A DNA stretch of 64,000 nt from NCBI GenBank assembly GCA_022790975.1, contig JAAVYF010000013.1, positions 1 to 64,000 of the forward strand, in the 5' to 3' direction. Position numbers and translations under genes: made by a program. Shown one piece after another: positions 1-9,208 of the stretch (its first letter is position 1; each line of letters starts with the position of its first letter). The notes below the pieces were generated by a model. The model saw only the letters and a program-made list of their open reading frames with translations. It was not told where the DNA came from and did no database searches. The DNA comes from Clostridia bacterium. Its GTDB lineage: Bacteria; Bacillota; Clostridia; TANB77; CAG-508.

Positions 1-119
1 ATAAACAAACTGTGTATCTTGAAAAACAAGATATTGGTTTTGTAGATAAACAAAGTATGCATGCAAAAAGAAATGGATAAAGCTATAGCTATAGGGAGGT
101 CAACTTTTTTCGTAGTTCA

Positions 120-2420
120 ATGGATTTACTGTTTAAGGAATTACAAGAAGCAATTAAGAGAGGAAAACAAACAGTAATCCTTGGCGGAAGCCCTGACAAT
201 ATGCAAAAAATTTCTTTAGCATTATCAGAACACGATATACAAAATGATTGTATAAATATAGATGATGATTTAGCTCTAGGTAGGGTAAATATACTACCTG
301 GGGCTCTAAGCAGTGGTTTTGAAAATTTTGATTTAAAGCTTTTTGTTATTTCTTTAAGCGAAATATTTGAAGTTAAGAAAAAAAGAAAAAGAGTACCATC
401 TTCTTTTAAAGAAGGAGAAACAATTGTATTTGCTGATTTAAAGCCAGGAGATTATATTGTACATAAATCTCATGGAATAGGTGAATATTTAGGTGTAAAT
501 ACAATTAAAGCAGATGGAATAACTAAAGATTATATAAAATTAAAATATAAAGATGGAGATATTTTATATATTCCAACAGATTCTTTAGATAATATTAGAA
601 AATTTATAGGTGCAGAAAATAGTACTCCTAAAATTAATAAACTTGGTTCTAAAGAATGGGAAAAAACAAAAGCTAAAGTAAAATCAAATTTAAGGGAAGT
701 AGCAGAAGAATTAATAAGATTGTATGCATTACGTCAGAAAACTACAGGATTTGCATTTTCAAGAGATACAACATGGCAAAAAGAGTTTGAAGATACGTTC
801 CCATATCAAGAAACAGATGATCAATTAAGATGTATAGAAGAAGTAAAAAAGGATATGGAAAAGCCAAAACCTATGGATAGACTTCTTTGTGGTGATGTTG
901 GATATGGTAAAACAGAAGTTGCTATTCGTGCTGCATTTAAAGCTTGTATGGACCAAAAGCAAGTAGCATATTTAGCACCTACTACAATTCTTTCAGAACA
1001 ACAATATGAAAATTTCAAGGAAAGAATGAATGAATATCCAATAAAAATAGAAATATTAAATAGATTTAAGACTGTAAAAGAACAAAAAGATATATTAAAA
1101 AGACTTGAATTAGGTGAAGTAGATATTGTAATTGGAACACATAGATTACTTAGTAAAGATGTTTTATTTAAGAATTTAGGACTACTTATAATTGATGAGG
1201 AACATAGGTTTGGAGTAAAAGCTAAAGAAAAAATTAAAGAATATAAAAATAATGTAGATGTTTTAACAATGACTGCAACTCCAATTCCTAGAACACTTCA
1301 TATGTCAATAGTAGGAATGAGAGATATGTCTGTTATATATGAACCACCTCAAAATAGAAAGCCCGTTCAGACATATGTTTTAGAATATGATGATGAGGTT
1401 ATAAAAGAGGCTATTACAAAAGAACTTGAAAGAAATGGTCAAGTATTTTATTTATTTAATCAAGTAGAAAAAATAGAAAGTAAAGCAAATTTTATAAAAA
1501 AATTGGTTCCAGAATGTAAAGTTGATTTTGCTCATGGTAAAATGAATGGTTCTGAACTTGAAGAAATTATGGAAAAATTTATAAAAGGAGAAACAAATGT
1601 CCTTGTATGTACAACAATTTTAGAATCTGGAATTGATATTCCAAATGCGAATACTATAATTGTTGAAAATGCAGATAGACTTGGATTAGCTCAATTATAT
1701 CAAATAAGAGGTAGAGTTGGTCGTTCAGATAAGCAAGCATATAGTTATATTACATATAGAAGAAATAAAATGCTTTCAGATGTTGCGGATAAAAGGCTTA
1801 AAGCAATTAAAGAATTTACAGAATTTGGTTCTGGATTTAAAATTGCAATGCGTGATTTAGAGATTAGAGGTGCTGGAAGTCTTATGGGAGAAATGCAACA
1901 TGGTCATATGGAACAAGTAGGATATGATATGTATTGCAGACTTTTAGATGAAATTGTAAAAGAAATTAAAGGTGAAGAAGTTCCTTTAGAAGAAAAAGAT
2001 GTTCAAATTGATTTAAATGTTTCAAGCTATATTCCAGATGAATATATATCAGACTCAAGTCAAAAAATTGAAATTTATCAAGATATTGCAATTTGTAAAA
2101 ATGAAGAAGATATAGAAAATGTAAAAGATGGATTAAAAGATAGATTTGGATATATTCCAAATGAAATTGATAATTTATTTAAAATTACTCGTATAAAAAA
2201 TTTAGCAAAATTAAAAAATGTACTAAAAATTGCTCAAAAAGGTAATAATATAATATATAATTTTGATCCTGATTTATTTGATTCTGATATAGTTTCGAAA
2301 TTAATAATAAAATATAAAAGTAGAATTAAATTTTCCCCAAGTATTAATCCATATTTAACATTTAGTTTAAATGGAGAAGACGTTTTAGAAGAAGTTAAAA
2401 AATTTTTGGAGGTTTTGTAA
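120..2420 (+). CDS. mfd: Transcription-repair coupling factor Mfd, 3' part
   Basis: Mfd removes RNA polymerase stalled at DNA lesions and recruits UvrA. The visible 766 residues carry the CarD-like polymerase-binding module (GDYIVHKSHGIGEYLG, near residue 115), the SF2 motor with Walker A GDVGYGKTE (about 256), DEEH box IIDEEHRFG (about 357), TATPIPRTL and QIRGRVGRS (about 527), and the C-terminal TRCF domain. The family is about 1,150 residues, so the UvrB-like N-terminal part lies before the window. The same frame is open from base 3 and reads Mfd-like sequence up to the ATG at 120, except for an in-frame TAA at 78-80; no good ribosome site precedes base 120, so this start is nominal. Stop and the next start share one base (TAATG), indicating an operon with the methyltransferase. 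Confidence 0.93.
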   Translation: MDLLFKELQEAIKRGKQTVILGGSPDNMQKISLALSEHDIQNDCINIDDDLALGRVNILPGALSSGFENFDLKLFVISLSEIFEVKKKRKRVPSSFKEGETIVFADLKPGDYIVHKSHGIGEYLGVNTIKADGITKDYIKLKYKDGDILYIPTDSLDNIRKFIGAENSTPKINKLGSKEWEKTKAKVKSNLREVAEELIRLYALRQKTTGFAFSRDTTWQKEFEDTFPYQETDDQLRCIEEVKKDMEKPKPMDRLLCGDVGYGKTEVAIRAAFKACMDQKQVAYLAPTTILSEQQYENFKERMNEYPIKIEILNRFKTVKEQKDILKRLELGEVDIVIGTHRLLSKDVLFKNLGLLIIDEEHRFGVKAKEKIKEYKNNVDVLTMTATPIPRTLHMSIVGMRDMSVIYEPPQNRKPVQTYVLEYDDEVIKEAITKELERNGQVFYLFNQVEKIESKANFIKKLVPECKVDFAHGKMNGSELEEIMEKFIKGETNVLVCTTILESGIDIPNANTIIVENADRLGLAQLYQIRGRVGRSDKQAYSYITYRRNKMLSDVADKRLKAIKEFTEFGSGFKIAMRDLEIRGAGSLMGEMQHGHMEQVGYDMYCRLLDEIVKEIKGEEVPLEEKDVQIDLNVSSYIPDEYISDSSQKIEIYQDIAICKNEEDIENVKDGLKDRFGYIPNEIDNLFKITRIKNLAKLKNVLKIAQKGNNIIYNFDPDLFDSDIVSKLIIKYKSRIKFSPSINPYLTFSLNGEDVLEEVKKFLEVL

Positions 2421-3196
2421 TGGTTATTACAAGTAAAGATAATGAGATTGTAAAATATGTACGTAAACTTAAAGATAAAAAATTTCGTGATGAAGTGGGA
2501 GAATTTGTTATTGAGGGCATAAGAATAATAGAAGAAGCTATTGTTGAAAAAGCAAAAATAAAAATGGTAATTGTTTGTGATGGATGTTTAAATTCTGATC
2601 CAATTAGGAGCGATTTATTATACAAACTTGCAAAGGAAAAAGTAATTTATGTTAGTGAAAAAATATTTAAGTATATAACAGATGTTACAAGCCCTCAAGG
2701 AATTTTAGCCATAGTTGAAAAAAACAATTCAAGTAAAATAGATTTTTCACAGGATTTATTTTTGATATTAGATAATATTCAAGATCCAGGAAATATGGGA
2801 ACTATTTTAAGAACAGCAGATAGTATAGCTTTAACTCAAATTATAGTTACAAAAGGAAATGCAGATTGTTTTAACCCTAAAGTTGTTCGTTCTACAATGG
2901 GGGCAATTTTTAGAGTTAATGTTATAGAAGTGGATGATTTGATTAAAGTAATTAAAGAATTAAAAAAGCATAAAATACAAATTTTAGCTACTGATTTACA
3001 AACAGAACATTCAATATATGATGTAGATTATAAAAAATCCGCAATTGTAATTGGAAATGAAGGAAATGGTGTTTCAGAATCGATATTAAAAATATCTGAT
3101 AAAAAAATAAAAATACCAATGAAAGGTAAAACTGAAAGTTTGAATGCAGCAGTAGCAACTGGAATAATATTATATAATGCTATACGTAAACTTTAA
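2420..3196 (+). CDS. SpoU/TrmH-family RNA 2'-O-methyltransferase
   Basis: SAM-dependent RNA ribose methyltransferase of the SPOUT class, 258 residues. An N-terminal substrate-binding domain (about 1-95) precedes the knotted catalytic domain. The three family motifs are visible: LDNIQDPGNMGTILRTADS (about 118), VIGNEGNGVSESI (about 210) and IPMKGKTESLNAAVATGI (about 232). It resembles the RlmB/YsgA group acting on 23S rRNA, but the exact target cannot be told from sequence. Translationally coupled to mfd by a one-base overlap. Confidence 0.92.
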   Translation: MVITSKDNEIVKYVRKLKDKKFRDEVGEFVIEGIRIIEEAIVEKAKIKMVIVCDGCLNSDPIRSDLLYKLAKEKVIYVSEKIFKYITDVTSPQGILAIVEKNNSSKIDFSQDLFLILDNIQDPGNMGTILRTADSIALTQIIVTKGNADCFNPKVVRSTMGAIFRVNVIEVDDLIKVIKELKKHKIQILATDLQTEHSIYDVDYKKSAIVIGNEGNGVSESILKISDKKIKIPMKGKTESLNAAVATGIILYNAIRKL

Positions 3197-3209
3197 TTTT
3201 ATGAAAATT

Positions 3210-3370
3210 ATAAATTAAGTAAAATTTATAAAAAATTAAAATATAAATTAAATAAAATTTATAAAAATTAAAATATAAATTAATAAAATTTATAAAAATT
3301 AAAATATAAGTTAAATAAAATTTATAAAATAAAAATATAAATTAAATAAAGTTTATAAAAATAAATTATA
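3210..3370. repeat. About five imperfect 31-33 bp AT-only tandem repeats
   Basis: Repeat units beginning TAAATTAA start near 3211, 3244, 3276, 3307 and 3338. They are almost pure A/T and contain stops in all frames, so they are not coding. They fill the gap between two convergent genes. Confidence 0.75.
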
Positions 3371-3410
3371 AAATAAAGAGAATTAATAAATTATAGTAAA
3401 TAAAATATAA

Positions 3411-3457
3411 AATTAACCCCAAATTGTTAAAGTTTATTTAATAGTTTGGGGTTAATT
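3411..3457. terminator. Bidirectional terminator
   Basis: Perfect inverted repeat AATTAACCCCAAA / TTTGGGGTTAATT with a 21-base AT-rich loop. It lies between convergent genes, so it can serve both strands. Confidence 0.8.
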
Positions 3458-3462
3458 CAATT

Positions 3463-3996
3463 TTAGTTTTCTGTTTGTGTTAATATATTTAAAATTTGAG
3501 GATAGATATTTTCTGCATTTTTATTCCAATTATTTACAATTCGTTTAGCTTGTTCCCTTGAACCAGCATTAGCTTCTAAATTGAATGTTGTCATATTATT
3601 TTCTATAATTTTACATTTAACAGAAAATGAAGTTTCTGTTATAGGTGTATATTCTGCATAAACAGAAAATTCATCTTTAATTTTATTAAAATTTTCTTTA
3701 AAATTACTATCTACTTTTAGTCTTAATATTCCTGGAAGCATATCTATTGTGAGTTCTAATGCATTTTTTCCATCATTTGTTAATTCTATTATTTCACTAT
3801 TATTTTGGTTATATTTTAATATGAATTTATCTTCAAGTAAGTCTTGTAAAAATTGTTGAAAGTCAAAATAATTCATATCTGAAATTGAAATAACTAATTC
3901 TAATAGTTCTTTGTAACTTATAGGATTTCCTATTTTTTGCAATATATAAAGAATTAATAGCTTACTATCTGCTAGTTTTTCATCTATATTAGTCAA
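3463..3996 (-). CDS. DUF4364 family protein
   Basis: 177 residues matching the DUF4364 family of Clostridia: an N-terminal winged-helix-like region (roughly residues 1-70, starting ADSKLLILYILQKIGNPISY) followed by an alpha/beta domain. The molecular function is unknown; the N-terminal fold suggests DNA binding. A strong ribosome site (AAGGGGGCTG on the minus strand) supports the start. Transcribed opposite to its neighbours. Confidence 0.85.
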   Translation of the reverse strand: MTNIDEKLADSKLLILYILQKIGNPISYKELLELVISISDMNYFDFQQFLQDLLEDKFILKYNQNNSEIIELTNDGKNALELTIDMLPGILRLKVDSNFKENFNKIKDEFSVYAEYTPITETSFSVKCKIIENNMTTFNLEANAGSREQAKRIVNNWNKNAENIYPQILNILTQTEN

Positions 3997-4155
3997 TTTT
4001 TACAGCCCCCTTTATAAAAAAATAATTTTTTCCATTTGCATTATATCATAGAATGTGTAAAATTTCTATATTTTGTCTTAAAAATTTTTTATTTAAATTT
4101 TAGAAACAGATTTTTATTTATTATGAATGTAATTTGATTTTTTTGGAGAATTAAA

Positions 4156-4515
4156 TTTGAATTATCTAAAATTTATTTAAGAATCCATTTTGGTTTGTTT
4201 GAGAATTAATTTTAATTTTATTTATAAATTCATTTAAGTTTATTTGAGAATTAATTTTAATTTTATTTATAAGTTAATTTAGGTTTGTTTGGAAATTAAT
4301 TTTAATTTTATTTATAAATTCATTTAGATTTATTTGAGAATTAACTTTAATTTTATTTATAAATTCATTTAAGTTTGTTTAAGAATTAATTTTAATTTTA
4401 TTCAAAAATTTATTTTAGTTTGTTTAAAAACTGATTTTTATTTCATTTAAAAGTTTATTTTAGTTTATATAAAAGTCAATTTTAATTATATTAAAAAATT
4501 AAATTTAATTTTATT
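4156..4515. repeat. 45-bp imperfect tandem repeat array, about 8 units
   Basis: Units anchored on GAGAATTAATTTTAAT-like sequence recur exactly 45 bases apart at 4201, 4246, 4291, 4336, 4381, 4426 and 4471, with a degenerate unit upstream. The period is a multiple of three but every frame contains stops, so this is non-coding. It occupies most of the 690-base gap before maf; the remaining gap shows only A/T-rich sequence and the maf ribosome site. Confidence 0.85.
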
Positions 4516-4687
4516 TTGAAATTAAATTTATGAAATATTAATGAAACAAAATAAAATATAACTACGGAAGTAAAAAATAGATATTTAAATATTGCACAAA
4601 CAGCAATAATGTATTATAATAATTGCGTAAAAATGTATATAAATTGTAAAGAATCTAGATTTGTACTAGGGAGGAAATATATTAATT

Positions 4688-5263
4688 ATGAGAGTTATAT
4701 TAGCATCAAAATCAATAAGAAGAAAAGAATTAATGGATTTAGCTGAGTTTAATTATGAAGTATTAGGAAGTAATTGTGAAGAAATTTGGAATGAAGATTT
4801 AAGTATTGAGGAAAATTCAAAAAGATTAAGTTTTGAAAAAGCAAAAGATGTTTTTGATAATACTCAAGGAGATAGAGCAGTAATTGGTTCTGATACAATT
4901 GTTGTTAAAGATGGTAATGTTTATGGAAAACCCAAAAATAGAGATGAAGCAATTGAAATGCTAAAAGATTTACAAGGAAATAAACATACGGTTTATACAA
5001 GTTTAAGTGTATTAATAGAAAATATGAATGAATATAAAGAGTACATTGAAGTTTATAGTGCAGATATTTACATTAAACCAATGGAAAATTCAGAAATAAT
5101 AAATTATATAGATTCTTATGATGTTTCCGATAAGGCTGGTGCATATGCTATTCAAAGTAAATTTGCAGTTTATATAGAAAAGATAAATGGAGATTACAGT
5201 ACTATTGTAGGACTTCCTATAAATAGACTTTATGACATATTTAAAGAAAATGAAATTTGGTAA
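4688..5263 (+). CDS. maf: Maf nucleotide pyrophosphatase
   Basis: House-cleaning nucleoside triphosphate pyrophosphatase of the Maf/HAM1 superfamily (dTTP/UTP or modified nucleotides, subtype not assigned). The N-terminal phosphate-binding signature ILASKSIRRKELM (residues 3-16), the SDTIVV acidic motif, GKPKNRDEAIEML and DKAGAYAIQ are all present. The 191-residue length is normal. Ribosome site GGGAGG ends 12 bases before ATG. Confidence 0.95.
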   Translation: MRVILASKSIRRKELMDLAEFNYEVLGSNCEEIWNEDLSIEENSKRLSFEKAKDVFDNTQGDRAVIGSDTIVVKDGNVYGKPKNRDEAIEMLKDLQGNKHTVYTSLSVLIENMNEYKEYIEVYSADIYIKPMENSEIINYIDSYDVSDKAGAYAIQSKFAVYIEKINGDYSTIVGLPINRLYDIFKENEIW

Positions 5264-5290
5264 AAGAAAGCCCATGAGGTGATTTGGAAA

Positions 5291-7010
5291 ATGAGAAAAA
5301 GAAATATAAAAATTTTAATTGTAGTATTAATTGTTATAATTTTAGTAGGTGCAATTATTTGGGCAAATACTAGAAAAAAATATAAATTAGAAGAATATGT
5401 AAAAACAAGATATGATTATTTTGCAATGTATTCTGTTGATGATAAAGTTGGGGTTATAGATAAAAAAGGAAATCTTATTTTAGAGGCAGATTATTCTGAT
5501 GTATTTATTCCAAATCCTTCAAAAGATGTGTTTTTTGCATATGAAAATTCAACTGATTATAAAATTTTAAATAGTAATGGTAAAATTTTATTTTCAAATT
5601 ATGAAAATGTAGAAGCTCTTCAAACATCTGAACTTAGCATTGATTTTGAAAAGGTCTTTTTGAAATTTCAAAAAGACGGAAAATATGGATTAATAGATTT
5701 TTCACGGAAATCAAATTGTTCCAGCAGAATATGATAGTATAGAAAGCTTAAAATATAGGCCTGGAGAACTTTTAGTTAAGAAAAATGGAAAATATGGTGT
5801 TATAGGAAGTAATGGAGAACTAAAAATTGAAATTGAATATGATTCAATTTTAGGAGATGAATATTATACTGAAACTTATGGTTATGGACAAACTGGTTAT
5901 ATAGTAGGAAAAAAAGAAAATACAGGCTATTTATATGGATATTTGAATAATTATGGAGAAAAGGTTTTAGATGTAAAGTTTGAATCTATTTCTAGAGTTT
6001 TAAAATATGATGATAGTTCAGCATATTTAATTGTAATGAATAATGGAAAAAAAGGAATTTATAAAAATAATAAAGAAATTATAGAACAAAAATATCAAAA
6101 TATAAATTATACAGAAAGTTCTAATATATTTGTAGTTAAAAGAAATTCGAAATATGGAATTTTTAATATGGATGGAAAAGAAATATTATCGGTAAAATAT
6201 ATAGCATATGCATTAGCTGGTGATTATATTTATGTTGAAACTGATTCTGGAGAAAAAGAACTATATGATGTAAATGGAAATAAGGTTAGTAACTTAAATT
6301 ACAAAAGTGTTCAATCTTCTGGTAAATCAGATTGTTATATAGCAATTGATGACAATGGTTATTATAGTATAATAACAAAATCTGAAACTATTTCAAACAA
6401 TTATACTTATATTTCATATGCTTTTGATAATTATTTTATTTTTAAAAATGAAGATGGGTTATATGGTCTTTTAGATATTTATAATGGAATAAAATTTGAA
6501 GCAGAATATTCTTTTATGCTAAAAATAGATGGAAGAAATTCAATAGAGGCAGTAAAACCAGATGGTACTGTTGATATATATTCTAAAGACTTAGAAAAAA
6601 TAGCAATATTAAAAGAAGCAATTATAAAAAGTGTTTCAGAAAATTATACAATGATTTATTCAAGTATTGATAATGAAATTTTTTATATAAATAAAGAAGG
6701 AAAAAAAGTTCCAAATACAGAAGTATACCCTAATAATAAAATTTTTGCATATTCAGATGAAAATGGTAAATGGGGATATAAAGATAAATCAGGAAATATT
6801 GTATTAGAAGCAAAATATGATTTAGCAACAGATACAGGTGAGTATGGATTTAGTGGAATTGTTTTAGATGGAGAATGGGGAATTGTAAATTCAGAAGGAG
6901 AGATTGTAAAAATTCCAGCTTTTACGTTGGATACATACTATTTACCAACATTTATAGGGGAATATTTATTAGAAATTACAGAATCATATCATTGTTTGGA
7001 ATTAGAATAG
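5291..7010 (+). CDS. Membrane-anchored WG-repeat protein, read through one +1 site (CGG at 5705)
   Basis: One N-terminal transmembrane helix (residues about 7-27) followed by many WG-type repeats (KYGLID..GN.I, YGVIG..G, WGYKDKSGNIVLEAKYD), a beta-rich repeat family of unclear function that probably acts outside the membrane. The protein is continuous only if the C at 5705 is skipped: upstream reads GLIDFS, downstream GNQIVPAEYDS, the usual WG-repeat pattern. In the zero frame a stop follows ten codons later. With the shift it has about 572 residues. Start 5291 is preferred over the GTG at 5279 because GAGGTG lies eight bases before it. Follows maf closely. Confidence 0.85.
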
Positions 7011-7175
7011 TATATAATAATGAAAAATTATAGAAATTTTATTAAAGAACTAAATTGAAATTGAAGAAATTTTAATAATTTATTTATAAATTATTAAAAC
7101 TCAGAGTGTTGACAAAGTAAAAATATTTGTCAGTCCTCTTTAAAAATAATTCGAATTTAAAAAAGGAAAAAAGAA

Positions 7176-8422
7176 ATGAAAACAATTGTTATAGGTGGAG
7201 GACCAGCTCGGGATGATGTCTGCAATTTCAGCTTCCTCTAATGGAGATAAAGTGATTCTTATTGAAAAAAATAATATTCTTGGAAAAAAGCTTTTAATTA
7301 CAGGAAAAGGTAGATGTAATATCACTTCTTCTTTAGATATTAATGAATTTATTAATAATATTCCTGGAAATGGTAAGTTTTTGTTCAGTTGTTTTCAAAA
7401 TTTTACTAATAAAGATATTATAAATATGTTAAGAAATAATGGTTTAGAAGTAAAAAATGAAAGAGGAAATCGAGTATTTCCTCTTTCAGATAAATCACAG
7501 GATGTTTTAAATTGTTTTCTGTTAGAATTAAGAAAATTAAATGTAAATATTAGAAATAATACAGAAGTTGTTGAAATTGGAACTAAAAATGGAGAGGTTA
7601 CTTGTGTTTATTTAGATACTCGGAGAAATTTTGCAAGCAAGTAAGGTAATTTTAGCAACAGGAGGAAAAAGTTATCCAGCTACTGGTTCTGATGGAAGTG
7701 GATATAAATTAGCAAGTAAATTAGGTCATTCAATTATTACTCCAAAAGCTTCAATAATTCCATTACTGGCAAATGTTGAAATTTGCCAAAGTATGCAAGG
7801 ATTATCTCTTAGAAATGTAAAAATTTTTATAAAAGATATAGAAAAGAATAAAATTATATATGAAGATTTTGGAGAAATGCTATTTACTCATTTTGGAGTA
7901 AGTGGACCTACTATTTTAAGTGCATCAGCACATTTAGTTAGATATAAAGATATTTATAGATTATTAGATGAAAATAAAATAAAGTTATTTATTGATATAA
8001 AGCCAGCATTGTCTGATGATGAATTAGATTCTAGAATTTTGAGAGATTTTGAAGAGCAAAAGAATAAAGATTTTAAAAATAGTTTACAAAAGTTACTTCC
8101 TCAAAAAATGATACAAACAGTTATTAAACTTTCAAATATTGACCCAAATAAAAAAATAAATGAAATAACTAAAGAAGAAAGAAAAGCTTTAGTAAAATTG
8201 CTTAAAAATTTTGAAGTAGTAATAAAAGGATTTAGACCAATTCAAGAAGCTATTATAACTGCTGGTGGAGTTTCTACAAAAGAAATTAATCCTAAAACTA
8301 TGGAATCAAAATTAGTAAAAGGACTTTATTTTGCTGGAGAAATAATTGATGTAGATGCATATACAGGTGGCTTTAATTTACAAATAGCATATTCAACAGG
8401 TTATACAGCTGGAAAATCATAA
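7176..8422 (+). CDS. HI0933-like FAD/NAD(P)-binding flavoprotein, two +1 sites (7209, 7621)
   Basis: Flavoprotein of the HI0933/YhiN family (BaiN-like oxidoreductases). The FAD-binding motif TIVIGGGPAGMM is split by an extra C at 7209, so CGG stands where the GxGxxG glycine should be. A second extra C at 7621 splits the segment before VILATGGKSYPATGSDGSGY. Skipping both gives about 414 residues, the family length, ending GLYFAGEIIDVDAYTGGFNLQ. Each unshifted product would stop within a few to about a dozen codons. The ATG at 7176 begins the Rossmann strand MKTIVIGGG and follows AAAGGAAA. The same signature occurs in the genes before and after. Confidence 0.93.
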
Positions 8423-8439
8423 TAGATAAGAGGAAAAAT

Positions 8440-9069
8440 ATGTTTAAAACTATAAATAAAAATACTTCATATGAAATTGTAGAAAAAAAATCTAAATTTA
8501 TTTCGAATATTTTTTATATTGAAAGTATAGAAGAAGCTGAAAAAATTATAAAAGATATTAATAAAAAGTATTTTGATGCAAGACATAACTGTTATGCATT
8601 TAGTGTTTATACAGAAAATCGGAATAGTAAATAGATTTTCAGATGATGGAGAACCATCTCGGAACAGCAGGTCGGGCCTATGTTAAATATTATAACATCT
8701 AATGGATTATCTAATGTTTTAGTTGTTGTTACTCGATATTTTGGCGGAATATTACTTGGAACAGGCGGATTAGTTAGAGCTTATTCTGAAGCAACAATTA
8801 AAGCGTTAAATTCTACTATATTTATTGATAAAGACTTAGGGGTAGAAGCAGAATTTGATATTTCATATTCTGACTTGCAAAAATTAAAATATTATTTTGA
8901 AAAAAATAATATAAAAATTATTAATAATGAATTTAATGAGAATGTAAAAGTTATTTTTGAGATTACTAAAGAAAAATTGCAAAAAATGTTAGATAATCAG
9001 ATAAATTTATCATTTAAAATTTTAAAATTTAAAGTTATTCAAAATAAATATATTGAAGTTTTATTATAG
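8440..9069 (+). CDS. YigZ/IMPACT family protein, three +1 sites (8620, 8660, 8673)
   Basis: YigZ-family protein of about 208 residues after three one-base skips. The conserved block reads [34 protein letters not shown] followed by VVVTRYFGGILLGTGGLVRAY; each hyphenated G is encoded as CGGN with the C surplus. The family is about 205-215 residues with an N-terminal IMPACT domain and a C-terminal EF-G-V-like domain; the biochemical role is not firmly known. Three shifts within 54 bases make decay plus chance re-opening implausible, because the protein motif is perfect. Ribosome site AAGAGG precedes the ATG. Confidence 0.93.
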
Positions 9070-9208
9070 GATGTTAGTTAGTTATATATAATTAATGTCC
9101 TTAAAAATTTTATAGAAAAATCAATTAAAAATATTAAAAAAATGTAGACTTTTGTTAAAATTATATATATAATAAAGAAAAAAATTGGGGTATTGGAGGT
9201 TCTTATTA

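Noticed and set aside
4156..4515. 45-bp repeats as a repetitive coding region
   Set aside because: Although the period is a multiple of three, all frames on both strands contain stops.
5943..7010. Separate second WG-repeat gene
   Set aside because: It is the continuation of the gene at 5291 after the CGG shift at 5705; the bases between are open in the same +1 frame and encode WG repeats.
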